A DNA stretch of 35,204 bases from a virus: IMG/VR virus record IMGVR_UViG_3300046010_016315, positions 1 to 35,204 of that record; one strand, given 5' to 3'. The notes under the pieces were generated by a model. That model was not told the origin of the DNA, did no database searches, and was given only the letters and a program-made list of their open reading frames with translations. Position numbers and translations under genes: made by a program. Shown here piece after piece: positions 1-8,803 of the stretch. Positions within the stretch are counted from its first letter, which is position 1. The number at the start of each line of letters is the position of its first letter.

Positions 1-183
1 GGGAATTGGATATTCCCATGTATAATTTTTATTCCTCGTGTAAATTGTTCTTCCAACTTCAACGCAAGGAAAAATTTGAACACCATCAGAAAATTCAAAT
101 TGAACATGAGACACAGAACTCATACAACATAATCTAATAACCCATGACAGAGGCAACATACTTGCACTAAAAACTATTTTCAC
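1..183 (-). CDS. Partial hypothetical protein, possible YiiX-like permuted papain fold
   Basis: An open frame of 61 codons runs off the left window edge. The likely start is GTG at 183-181, which forms a GTGA overlap with the stop of the 1866-aa structural gene. It has a good purine-rich ribosome site (GGAAGGAA) about 6-8 bases upstream; an ATG at 159-157 is an alternative. The visible protein begins with K-I-V-F-S-A and contains PLSWVIRLCCMSSVSHVQFE. The pattern P-x-S-x-x-I-R followed by S-H-V resembles the N-terminal half of permuted NlpC/P60 (YiiX-type) cysteine peptidases, where this His is catalytic and the Cys lies later. The decisive C-terminal half is outside the window, so the family call is weak, but the gene itself is well supported by coupling and ribosome site. 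Confidence 0.55.
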   Translation of the reverse strand, partial: MKIVFSASMLPLSWVIRLCCMSSVSHVQFEFSDGVQIFPCVEVGRTIYTRNKNYTWEYPIP

Positions 184-3100
184 TTTTGTTTCCTTCCGAA
201 AATCATATTTCTGACACGAGATTTTAACCATTTCTCTAGATATGGATAAACCGTTTCTCTGTTTTTGATTCCCCATGACATTGCTTTAGCAAGTAATTTG
301 CTTCTAAAGTTGTCGTGGTTCATTATATATTCAGTTAATTTATTTACAATATTAAACACTCTTGCTTTATGTTCTTGAGAAAGCGCATTTAATCCAACAG
401 TATTTTCTAGGTGAGTGATATAGCCTCTATATTGTTCTTCGTTGATGAAACCTTTCATGTACAATATGTAAGTTCCACCCGTACCAACTATGTTACTTAC
501 TGGCAATCCGTTGGCAAAATGGCTATTACCTGTTTCAAGCATTAAGTTATAAACTGCAATAGTTTTTTCTAGTGTTTTTATTACAGGCACATCAACTATT
601 TTTATTGACCCTAACCATGGAGCAAAATATTCAGCTTGTTCAGACATTGCGCACAATTCTCCATTTTCATTATAGAATGGGTGTTCTTCTGTGATGTAAG
701 CTTCTTCACCTTCTTTTGTTGCAAATATTCTTTTACCTGCTCCAAAGTCAATAAATTTAATACCAATAACTTTATTAGCTTTACCGGTTAAAGCATCTAT
801 TACATAGTCACCTATAACAATATCGGAGATTTTCTTTTTGCTGCCGTCAAACATGTCTATAAGTGTATCGGCAATAAAACAACCGCAACCCCCTCCGGCT
901 TCGCCTGCTTCACTTGCGTTTGTTGAAGTGCAACCATTAGTTGAAGATGAATCTCCTCCAGGTCCATCACCTGGGCTTTCATTATTAACGAATACTTCAT
1001 TATTGACAAATACTGGACCATCATAAAAACCAGGGTCATAAACCACTGCTGGTGGTGGAGGTGGTGGAGGTGGTGTTTCATCAAAATATGTTCTGTCTAT
1101 TTGAACAGTGTTGTAACGTGCTTGTGATGTCACTCCTCTGGCAGTTGTTATCGATGGAGAGTATTCAACATCAACAACCTTTTGAACCAGCCCTTGACTG
1201 AAAAATTTAGCCTGCCCATAAGTTTTTTCTGTGCCCGCATAGTTTATGAATTTTGAAGATCCTAGATATTGAATATAGCGATCATCAAGTCTGAACACTC
1301 TTTCTCCTACAGGGAAAATGCTAGGAGGAATATAAAATACTCCTGAAACATTTCCAACTTCGTCGGTTCTTATTTCATTGTTATCAGCTTCCCCTATCGA
1401 GTACACATCTCCATCTTTATAAGAAATATTTCCACCAAGTGTTGCAACTTTTGTTGAACCATTATACGCAGTAATTTTGACAAATCCGCCATATCCAATT
1501 GAAGTCATACCTTCAAAAGAGCCTGTTACAATATTAAAATATTTGCCGGTATAAAATTCATTAACAGATGATGCTTTTGAATTAAGTGTGACTGTGCTTG
1601 ATGCGGTCACAAGCCCAGAGGGGGAATTTATTTTACCAGCATAATGAGTTTGAGTAATATTTGCTGCGCTGACAGATGCAGAAGAGGATGCATATACGCC
1701 GTTACTGTCAAATGTTGCGTTGAATAAAGTTGTAAAAGAACCTGTAGTATAGGAGGTAGAATCCAAATCATCTATAACGTAAAGTATTTGTGAAGTTGTA
1801 GATAGGTTTGTAACTGATAATATTTTACCAGTTTTTACAAATGAGGTTGATGTTGGTTTATAACCAACCACATCACCTGCATTAAATTTACCACTTACAT
1901 TTGTACATCTTAGTATATTTGGTCGTCTAATTAATCTGGAAACTCTACCATCACTAAAAAATGCATGTAAATTTGTATTTGTTTTGAACCCTGTACCGAT
2001 AAATTGTATTTGCTGCTGTCTCATATAAGGTATTAATGAAACATTTGTCACATAAGTAGCTGTTAAACTATTGGTTTGGCTATAATTTCCATAATAATCT
2101 GTTGCGCTTCTTGATTCTGAAATCGCTCTATAGCCAGTATACTGAGTTTCATAAACTTTTTCTCCTGTTACCTTTGTTCCAGGAATGGATTGCCAATCAC
2201 CTTCTTGTAATAGATTGAGACTATTAATTGCTTGATATGTTTTTAGGTTGGGGTCAACAAAAAGTAAAGATGGGCTTCTTATTGTATCAATCCAATTGTC
2301 CATTGGTGGAGAAAGTTCGATGAATCCTTCAACGTTCCATGATGAGAATGCATTTACATCCTGACTTCTACTTGCAAGAGATTGTTTGATGAGAGGCTCT
2401 TCCGTATATGGAAGAGTGATTATGAAATTTTTTCCGGACTTGTGTAACTTATATCCTGCTGAGGTTTGTGCGGCTGTAGAAAGCGCACCAAAATTTTTGT
2501 TATCGAGTGTAGCCGAGTTTACAAGCTGAAAGTTTCTGATGGTTTTTGCAGGAGTTAATACTCCTTTTCTTGTGTTTATCGCAGCAATAAAATCATTATT
2601 AAAACTGTCTGCGATTCCAAATGTTGAAAAATTATCAACAAGTAAGCCGTTTTTGAATCTATTTAAACCTAATCCATCTGGTATTTGTAGAGAGCTACTA
2701 TTTTGTTCTAATAAATTTAATGTTGTATAATACTCTATATTGTTTATTCTTTCATTGAGCGTCGTGATATCTTTCATTTGCCAATTCTTATGTTGAACTG
2801 GTACAATTGTAAGACTGGGTACAGTTATAGTTCTTTCATTCGGAACGAAAGCTGTATAGGGCTCATGAGTTAATCTTGCGATTACCAATCCATTCGATGG
2901 ATCGGGAGGAAATTGAGGAATTATAGAAGGAACACCTTCTGAAAGAACGAACTCACCATCTTTGGTAAGTGAAAGTAGGTCTTTTCTTCCAAGATAAAAA
3001 CTGTAATCACTTGTGAATGCTGAAGTATCAATAGGTAACAATGAACCATATTGATTTGTTGTTGTAGGAGATACACTATATTTAAATGTGAATGCACTTG

Positions 3101-5780
3101 TAGCATTCGTTCTTGATGGTCTAAAATCAATACAATCTCTTAGTTGATAAGTGGTATTTTTAGAGTTTGTATATGTAGGTATTTGAGTATAGTCTTCATT
3201 TATATAAGAATTGATATTAAAATATCCATCACCTCCACTATGAGTATAAAGATCAAAAAATATCCAAAGCCCGCCAACTTTTGGTGCACCTGATCTTATA
3301 CGAATATTTCCATGATCGTAGTAAGAATCTCTTTGCCCATTATCAAATATAAAAGAAGATGTAACATCTTTTGAAGTGTTCGAATAATCTCCTATTACTG
3401 GAGTAGATGTTCCAACATTAATAATTTTTACTATACGTTTTATGTCAGTGACAAATAATGATTGAGGATTTGAATAACCATCGGCGGGTGGAGTTGGTAT
3501 ATAAATTTGACCTTTAGTTAGATCGATTCGTACACCGTTTACTGTAGCAGTAGCACCAGATATTCCAAGAGAGGTTGTATTAGCTTCAACTAAAGTTTTA
3601 GTTCTTCGAATAACTGAAGAATTATCTGCGTTGATAATATTTACTTTTGCAAAAACTGTACCATCAAAAGGTTGTAAGTCTGCTGCAAAGAATGTAGCTG
3701 TATTTTTACCTGCATCAACAGTTACAGTTCTTGTTGGAGAATTCGTAAATTGTACAATATCACCTTTTGCGACGTTACCATTAGTTTTTCCATCTGTAGC
3801 GATAACAATGAAGTTTTCTTTAATCGAATCAGCCGACTCTGCTGAACCAGTTCGAATAAAGTTTGCAACACTTGTAAATGCTCCAGACATTGAAATTTGC
3901 CCTTGAATACCACCAACTGTAGTACCAAAAGCTGTTCCTCTATATTCTTGCAGTGATTCGTATGAAGAATCGGACATTGTTGACACATATGGTTGGCCAA
4001 CTTCGAAAATCATTTGAGGTTCATCACTGTCTGTTAGAACTGTTGGGCTACTTAATGTGGCTGGGCTTCCTGATTTACTTAAAACATCAATTGTTGCTTG
4101 CCCAAATACTGCAAGATTTGAGCTTAAACCTGCACCCGCTTTAATTATTGAATTTATATTTTCAATACCAAATTTAAGTGTGAAGTTTGTGCTTGTTGTT
4201 GGTGTTGTTGAAAAAGCAGCGTCAACTGTAGCTGTTTTTGTTGTGCCATTGTAACCAACAATTTTTCGAATGTCGCCCTGCCCAGGTCCGCTTGTCAATA
4301 TAATAGAAACGCCATCATAAACATTTGATTTTGGGCTAAACTTATTAACTGCCACTGTGTCATAGAATGTTATTGTGGTTGTTGTGGCAGAAGAAGCGTT
4401 ACTCTTTAATTCTTTTGTAGTAATGTCATAGACATGAGTTTTATAAATGTATGAGATTGTGTTTGTTGAATCTGTATTACTTGAACTTTGATACTGTATG
4501 CTTCGAACTCTACCGTTAGCCGCAAGAGTTGATGTATAAGCAATAGAAGTATTTGTATTGACTACTGAAACGTTACCTAAATGAAAGTCTATAGTATCAC
4601 TTTGCGTGAAATCAATAAACGATCCATTTGCACCAAGCAAAGTATTCACATAGAAATATGTACCATAACTTGGATTTATTGTGTTGTTATTAACATTAGC
4701 TGTTGTTCGTGCTCTGTTACCATTTAATCTTAGGCTGTATTGATTTTCTGCTCTATATCCCTGAACATATGCTATACCAGGACCGACAGTTAGCACATAT
4801 TTATCGTCTTCGTTTTCATAATTTGGATATGCGTCTAGCTTAAAGTTTCTAACAATATAATCACCATTCGTTTCAAAAGTTCTTTTCGCAAAGTAATCAT
4901 CAATAGCTGAATATGAAGTACCATTGACTTGTCGAACGATTGTTCCATTTTCTACACGAACAAGTTCAATAAAGTTTTGGTCATTGATTGTGGTATCTGT
5001 TAATGATTTGGTTGTTAAATCCAGATCAATCGTATATCGATCTGCGCCTGGTGCTTGATAGTTCGTTGCACCAACAGCAGGATCTAATAGTGAAGAATCT
5101 GTAACATAGTCACTTACAAATTCGGAAATATCTAAACCCACTCTAACGTTTGGGCTATTACTATATTTTCCGATTATGATTGTTTGTGGTTGAACTGTAA
5201 CAAAGTTACCAATACTATATCTCGAAAATGTTCCGTCAGGATTTTCTACAGAAGAGAAATTATATCCGTTAACAACATAGAAAACGCCGTTTGCAATTGA
5301 TGCAACCGATGCGGCACCTACGGCATCGGCTGCAATAGATTGTGCAACAGCCGCAGAAGTTTGTGAAAATACATTTGATGAATTTGCAAATTCACCACCA
5401 GAAAAATAAGAAACAACTAGAGTGGGAGGATCACCACCTTCCACACCTTCTTCGGTCGCAAGAACTTGCCCGAGAACTGTACCAGTATCATCTGTAACAA
5501 CCTGATTTAAAAAATCGGACGCAACAACATCAACATCATTGAATGTTGAATTCAACTTGACATATCTTACTTTGGTATTGATCGTAACATCACCACCTTT
5601 AATCGGTGTATTTTGATTGAAAAAATGATCTGCAAAATTACTGATCTGGTTTTGTAGAATAGTTTGTGATTGCGTTAACTCTCTAGCCTGAACTGCTCGC
5701 CCAGGCCTAAAAAGAATACGATGATAATTTTTATTAGGATCAAAATCGTCGTAATATGGATCAACGTTGAAGTTAAGCAT
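180..5780 (-). CDS. Giant virion protein: DUF4815 N-terminus, C-terminal Hint domain
   Basis: This 1866-residue protein is the largest in the window. Its N-terminus (NVDPYYDDFDPNKNYHRILF, then PGRAVQARELTQSQTILQNQ) is recognisable as the DUF4815 type found in baseplate or tail-fibre proteins of T4-like marine phages. The middle is Ser/Thr/Asn-rich, beta-type sequence typical of fibres. A proline run near residue 1570 and a Gly-rich linker lead to a Hint (hedgehog/intein) module at about residues 1634-1763. That module has Cys1634 starting CFIADTLIDMFDG, the T-x-x-H block TEEHPFY (His1700), and the end block NSHFANGLPVSN (Asn1763). About 103 further residues follow, mostly charged and helical. 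The penultimate His of inteins is replaced by Ser and no Cys/Ser/Thr follows Asn1763, so normal splicing is unlikely. It is last of the baseplate run, after gp8. The ribosome site AAGGA precedes ATG 5780. Confidence 0.85.
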   Translation of the reverse strand: MLNFNVDPYYDDFDPNKNYHRILFRPGRAVQARELTQSQTILQNQISNFADHFFNQNTPIKGGDVTINTKVRYVKLNSTFNDVDVVASDFLNQVVTDDTGTVLGQVLATEEGVEGGDPPTLVVSYFSGGEFANSSNVFSQTSAAVAQSIAADAVGAASVASIANGVFYVVNGYNFSSVENPDGTFSRYSIGNFVTVQPQTIIIGKYSNSPNVRVGLDISEFVSDYVTDSSLLDPAVGATNYQAPGADRYTIDLDLTTKSLTDTTINDQNFIELVRVENGTIVRQVNGTSYSAIDDYFAKRTFETNGDYIVRNFKLDAYPNYENEDDKYVLTVGPGIAYVQGYRAENQYSLRLNGNRARTTANVNNNTINPSYGTYFYVNTLLGANGSFIDFTQSDTIDFHLGNVSVVNTNTSIAYTSTLAANGRVRSIQYQSSSNTDSTNTISYIYKTHVYDITTKELKSNASSATTTTITFYDTVAVNKFSPKSNVYDGVSIILTSGPGQGDIRKIVGYNGTTKTATVDAAFSTTPTTSTNFTLKFGIENINSIIKAGAGLSSNLAVFGQATIDVLSKSGSPATLSSPTVLTDSDEPQMIFEVGQPYVSTMSDSSYESLQEYRGTAFGTTVGGIQGQISMSGAFTSVANFIRTGSAESADSIKENFIVIATDGKTNGNVAKGDIVQFTNSPTRTVTVDAGKNTATFFAADLQPFDGTVFAKVNIINADNSSVIRRTKTLVEANTTSLGISGATATVNGVRIDLTKGQIYIPTPPADGYSNPQSLFVTDIKRIVKIINVGTSTPVIGDYSNTSKDVTSSFIFDNGQRDSYYDHGNIRIRSGAPKVGGLWIFFDLYTHSGGDGYFNINSYINEDYTQIPTYTNSKNTTYQLRDCIDFRPSRTNATSAFTFKYSVSPTTTNQYGSLLPIDTSAFTSDYSFYLGRKDLLSLTKDGEFVLSEGVPSIIPQFPPDPSNGLVIARLTHEPYTAFVPNERTITVPSLTIVPVQHKNWQMKDITTLNERINNIEYYTTLNLLEQNSSSLQIPDGLGLNRFKNGLLVDNFSTFGIADSFNNDFIAAINTRKGVLTPAKTIRNFQLVNSATLDNKNFGALSTAAQTSAGYKLHKSGKNFIITLPYTEEPLIKQSLASRSQDVNAFSSWNVEGFIELSPPMDNWIDTIRSPSLLFVDPNLKTYQAINSLNLLQEGDWQSIPGTKVTGEKVYETQYTGYRAISESRSATDYYGNYSQTNSLTATYVTNVSLIPYMRQQQIQFIGTGFKTNTNLHAFFSDGRVSRLIRRPNILRCTNVSGKFNAGDVVGYKPTSTSFVKTGKILSVTNLSTTSQILYVIDDLDSTSYTTGSFTTLFNATFDSNGVYASSSASVSAANITQTHYAGKINSPSGLVTASSTVTLNSKASSVNEFYTGKYFNIVTGSFEGMTSIGYGGFVKITAYNGSTKVATLGGNISYKDGDVYSIGEADNNEIRTDEVGNVSGVFYIPPSIFPVGERVFRLDDRYIQYLGSSKFINYAGTEKTYGQAKFFSQGLVQKVVDVEYSPSITTARGVTSQARYNTVQIDRTYFDETPPPPPPPPAVVYDPGFYDGPVFVNNEVFVNNESPGDGPGGDSSSTNGCTSTNASEAGEAGGGCGCFIADTLIDMFDGSKKKISDIVIGDYVIDALTGKANKVIGIKFIDFGAGKRIFATKEGEEAYITEEHPFYNENGELCAMSEQAEYFAPWLGSIKIVDVPVIKTLEKTIAVYNLMLETGNSHFANGLPVSNIVGTGGTYILYMKGFINEEQYRGYITHLENTVGLNALSQEHKARVFNIVNKLTEYIMNHDNFRSKLLAKAMSWGIKNRETVYPYLEKWLKSRVRNMIFGRKQK

Positions 5781-5789
5781 TTCTGTCCT

Positions 5790-7172
5790 TTAATATCCTA
5801 AAACTAATTTAAACTGCTCAGAACCGTCAGCATTTCTTTGTATTGCTTCTCTATTTTCAAGATATATTAGGTTACCAGAGAAGGGAACAAAAGAAGGATT
5901 TTGTTTTTGTAATACAAGTCTAGCAGTTTTTGTTGTATTTCCGTAAATGATGGCATTTGTGTTTGCTGTACCTAAAGTATTTATTAGCTTTAATGTATTG
6001 GTTGTTGAATCAAAGCTTAATACTGTTGCAGAAAATGTGGCTTCATCCAAATCGTCACTTGTTGGAGCTTGAAAAACCACCTCATCAGGTGTATATGATC
6101 CAAATCCTGAAGAAATTATTAAATCTGTTGTCGTCTTATACACTTCAGCATTAGCTATACCATAAGATGATGCACCAAAGTATGCAAAAGGATCAACGAG
6201 AATTCCAATTTGTCTATAATCTATATCTGTCGGCAAATTACCACCTTCATTTGTGTTAAATGCGGCAGTTATCATAACATGTCTGACACCCAATTCTGTA
6301 GTTGGATCAAAACCGTGCCCACCGACAGGAGAAACATATACAACTGCTGTGGCGTTCGACCCTTGCGAAGAAACAATTGAAACGTTTGCGTAAGTATAGT
6401 TTGTTCCTGTGTTTGCAATTGTTATATCTGTAATAGAACCCGCTGACACAACCGCGTTAGCCGAAGCAAATGAACCATCACCTGTTATACTAACAGTAAT
6501 AACAGCATTTGCAGGATCATAATTTGAACCACTATTTGTTATGTTAATAACTTCAATATCACCATAACCAGCAAAACTTTCAAGAGGATTGGGAGTTTTT
6601 GTACCTATAGGTACCGGCATCCATGCGCTATCCATAAATTTAAGTTTGGCACCAGATGTTATCGTGTACATATATTTCCACTTGTAATCATCTGCACCCT
6701 GAAAAATTTGATTTGGATTAAAAGTGCCTGGTTCAAAATATGGTTCTATAGTTGAAGGCTCATCATTATTATTCCAAAGACATTTAAAAACTTGATCGAA
6801 TCTATTTTTTACATAAAATCTTCTAAGTATAGTTCCATTTGTATCGAGGGCAAACATATCAATGTCATCACGATAATAACTATAAACTTCACCAGACGCC
6901 CAATTAATTCTTTCAATTATGGGAGATATATCATTCGTGGTTATTTTTTTGGCCACAAACATATTTTTAAATACAGTGTTAAGAAATTTTTGTGTTTGAA
7001 TTGGTGCTGGAGGATCTTGTTCATCAGGCCAAGGTAAAACTCTGGAAAGAAAACAATACATTGTACCTAATATTTTTCCTGTAACAGGAATCGTGGCTGT
7101 TGGAGCATAGTAAACGAGCCCACTATGAAATCTACCACTATATGATGTTAAAATCCCAGTATTAGCAGACAT
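5790..7172 (-). CDS. 8: Baseplate wedge protein gp8-like
   Basis: This 460-aa protein resembles T4 gp8 (334 aa), a wedge component of the baseplate. Shared signatures are an aromatic-Pro-Trp block near the start (FLSRVLPWPDEQDPP, compare FGRSEPW in T4), the central G-A-D-D-Y-K-W-K-Y-M-Y block (G-D-G-Y-V-W-E-Y-L-F in T4), and the closing IYLENREAIQRNADGSEQ (IYMENRPPIIMAMDQTEE in T4). The protein is longer than T4 gp8. The extra length appears to be a Gly/Asn/Thr-rich beta insert at about residues 205-285, similar in flavour to inserts in the neighbouring gp6 and gp7-sized proteins. It sits directly upstream of the giant DUF4815 gene and downstream of a fibre-like gene. AGGAT precedes its ATG. 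Confidence 0.88.
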   Translation of the reverse strand: MSANTGILTSYSGRFHSGLVYYAPTATIPVTGKILGTMYCFLSRVLPWPDEQDPPAPIQTQKFLNTVFKNMFVAKKITTNDISPIIERINWASGEVYSYYRDDIDMFALDTNGTILRRFYVKNRFDQVFKCLWNNNDEPSTIEPYFEPGTFNPNQIFQGADDYKWKYMYTITSGAKLKFMDSAWMPVPIGTKTPNPLESFAGYGDIEVINITNSGSNYDPANAVITVSITGDGSFASANAVVSAGSITDITIANTGTNYTYANVSIVSSQGSNATAVVYVSPVGGHGFDPTTELGVRHVMITAAFNTNEGGNLPTDIDYRQIGILVDPFAYFGASSYGIANAEVYKTTTDLIISSGFGSYTPDEVVFQAPTSDDLDEATFSATVLSFDSTTNTLKLINTLGTANTNAIIYGNTTKTARLVLQKQNPSFVPFSGNLIYLENREAIQRNADGSEQFKLVLGY

Positions 7173-7186
7173 TATTTAAAATCCTA

Positions 7187-8800
7187 TTATGCGTTTTGAA
7201 TTGCAACAAAAGTATTTGCGTTATCATCACCAATAGAGAAATAGCGCAAGTATGCTGAACTTGTTGCAGGCAATGTGACTGTGGTTGAATTGACGGTAGA
7301 ATTTTCGGCGAAACAGCCGTGTGTGACCGTTCTATTTGAACCAGAAGTATTTAATATCCAAACTTCCACAACTTTACCAGGTATATAATTCGAAAGAGTA
7401 ATAGTACAATCGGCTGCAATATTTGCTTTGATTAATGATGTTGTAGAAAAATCAATTGTAAATGCAGTTTGTGATCCTGCTAATATTGTAGGAACATATA
7501 TGAAACCTTTTTCAGGTTTAACAGTACCTCTAAATTCAACAGTGTTGGCATTAAAATCGGCTATTTCCTGTACAGTATTTGAACCAGTAGCTATATTATA
7601 AAAAACTATTTTTGATCCTCTAGCAGAATCTGTATAGTTTTCGGTTGCTACAATATCAATACGAGCAACACCGAGAGGCGCAAAACCTGTTGTACCCCAA
7701 CCATTTCCTGCCAGCCTCATCAGAATATCATTATTTTGTGTGGCTGTTGGTGAAACTACTGTACCACGAGCCGTTCTTCCAGCAACAATGCTATATGCAG
7801 AACCATCGGTACTAAATGAATCAAAAATAATCCGTGAGGGAGTATTTGCTTTTCCAGTAATGTGCAACATTGTGCCACTTTGTGACAATGCTTGTGTAGT
7901 GGTTGTTGCTTTAATTGTCATTGCAGCTTCAGTCGCACCAAAATTTGAATTCGCAAGAGTAAATGTACCGTTTACAAATCCATCACCTGAAATATAAAAA
8001 TCACCAGCCGTTAAAACGCCGTTCGTGTTTGCGATTGCATTATTTGCTTTGTCAAATGCTGATTGTGCAAAAGTATTTACTGTAGCAGTGTTGGTTGTTA
8101 TCGATGCATTGAGTGTTGCAACGTTAGAGGTTATTCTGCTATTAATTACAGAATTAGCTGAGGCGGCATTTGCCGTTATTTCTCCGCGAAGAGTTGATAC
8201 ATTTGCCGATATTCTGGTATTAACAATAGAGTTGGCTGAGGCGGCATTTGCCGATACAACTGAATCTATACCTTTTGAAAATATACCCGAAGTTGTAATT
8301 GAGCCGACTATATTATCTGTTTCCATTCCACCAACAACAAAATTAACTTTACCTTGACTATTTGTTGTACCAATAGTTAAATTACCTTTATTAGTGCCAG
8401 AACTTCTAATATAAAGATAACCGTCACGCTCTTTTGTTGCAGAATATTCTGAATCGGAGTATGTTGAGCCATTGATACCTAAGTCAATATAATGATCCGC
8501 ATCCGATCCGTCGTTGGACGTTACTACAAAATCACCGGAACCATCACTGTCTTGATTTCTTAAAGTAACTTGTAAATATTCGGACGAGTTACCAGTAAAT
8601 TGCCCGACAGCATTTGGAAGAATAATGTCGTTATTACCAACTCGTAAATTATTATTTGAATAAAGCCCATTGGCTATTGTTGTCAGTGTAATTTTACCTG
8701 TTATATTGGTTTCAACATCAACACCAACAACAAGCGTGTTAGCTGTATTCGCATTGACTACCGCAATTTGTGGTAATTCTGTAATTTTTACTGTTGACAT
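7187..8800 (-). CDS. Fibre-like virion structural protein with coiled Asn/Ala repeats
   Basis: A 537-aa protein in the baseplate operon. The N-terminus (MSTVKITELPQI) and the S-N-D-G-S-D ... Y-I-D-L-G-I block resemble structural proteins of T4-like marine phages, but I cannot assign a T4 number. Residues about 180-265 hold two and a half copies of a roughly 25-residue unit (ANAASANSxxNxRI-x-x-N-V-x-T-L), likely a trimeric coiled or beta shaft. The C-terminal part is beta-rich and ends with a compact domain containing G-K-V-V-E-V-W-I-L-N-T-S-G. Position between a gp7-sized gene and gp8 suggests a baseplate-attached short fibre or decoration. AGGAT lies before ATG 8800. Confidence 0.75.
   Translation of the reverse strand: MSTVKITELPQIAVVNANTANTLVVGVDVETNITGKITLTTIANGLYSNNNLRVGNNDIILPNAVGQFTGNSSEYLQVTLRNQDSDGSGDFVVTSNDGSDADHYIDLGINGSTYSDSEYSATKERDGYLYIRSSGTNKGNLTIGTTNSQGKVNFVVGGMETDNIVGSITTSGIFSKGIDSVVSANAASANSIVNTRISANVSTLRGEITANAASANSVINSRITSNVATLNASITTNTATVNTFAQSAFDKANNAIANTNGVLTAGDFYISGDGFVNGTFTLANSNFGATEAAMTIKATTTTQALSQSGTMLHITGKANTPSRIIFDSFSTDGSAYSIVAGRTARGTVVSPTATQNNDILMRLAGNGWGTTGFAPLGVARIDIVATENYTDSARGSKIVFYNIATGSNTVQEIADFNANTVEFRGTVKPEKGFIYVPTILAGSQTAFTIDFSTTSLIKANIAADCTITLSNYIPGKVVEVWILNTSGSNRTVTHGCFAENSTVNSTTVTLPATSSAYLRYFSIGDDNANTFVAIQNA
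8149..8260 (-). repeat. Two tandem ~75-bp coding repeats in fibre-like gene
   Basis: The segment GCTGAGGCGGCATTTGCCG occurs around 8158-8176 and again around 8234-8252 (plus-strand text), each followed or preceded by related sequence encoding ANAASANS-x-x-N-x-R-I. The repeat period of about 75 bases equals 25 codons, so copy number can change without a frame change. This looks like shaft expansion in a fibre protein rather than a mobile or regulatory repeat. Confidence 0.7.
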
Positions 8801-8803
8801 TTT

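Noticed and set aside
492-881. Active splicing intein in the giant structural protein
   Set aside because: The terminal His-Asn pair is Ser-Asn and the next residue is Ile, not Cys/Ser/Thr, and there is no homing endonuclease insert; kept as a Hint domain only.
5970-5980. AATAAATA late-promoter-like motif on the minus strand inside gp8 (and a similar one near 9152)
   Set aside because: Both are inside long genes with no nearby start codon; expected by chance in AT-rich DNA.
8149-8260. CRISPR-like array
   Set aside because: Only two to three units, in frame inside a coding gene, with no unique spacers of regular length.
8025-8357. 110-codon plus-strand frame in the fibre-like gene
   Set aside because: Low-complexity shadow of the Ala/Asn repeat region on the coding strand.
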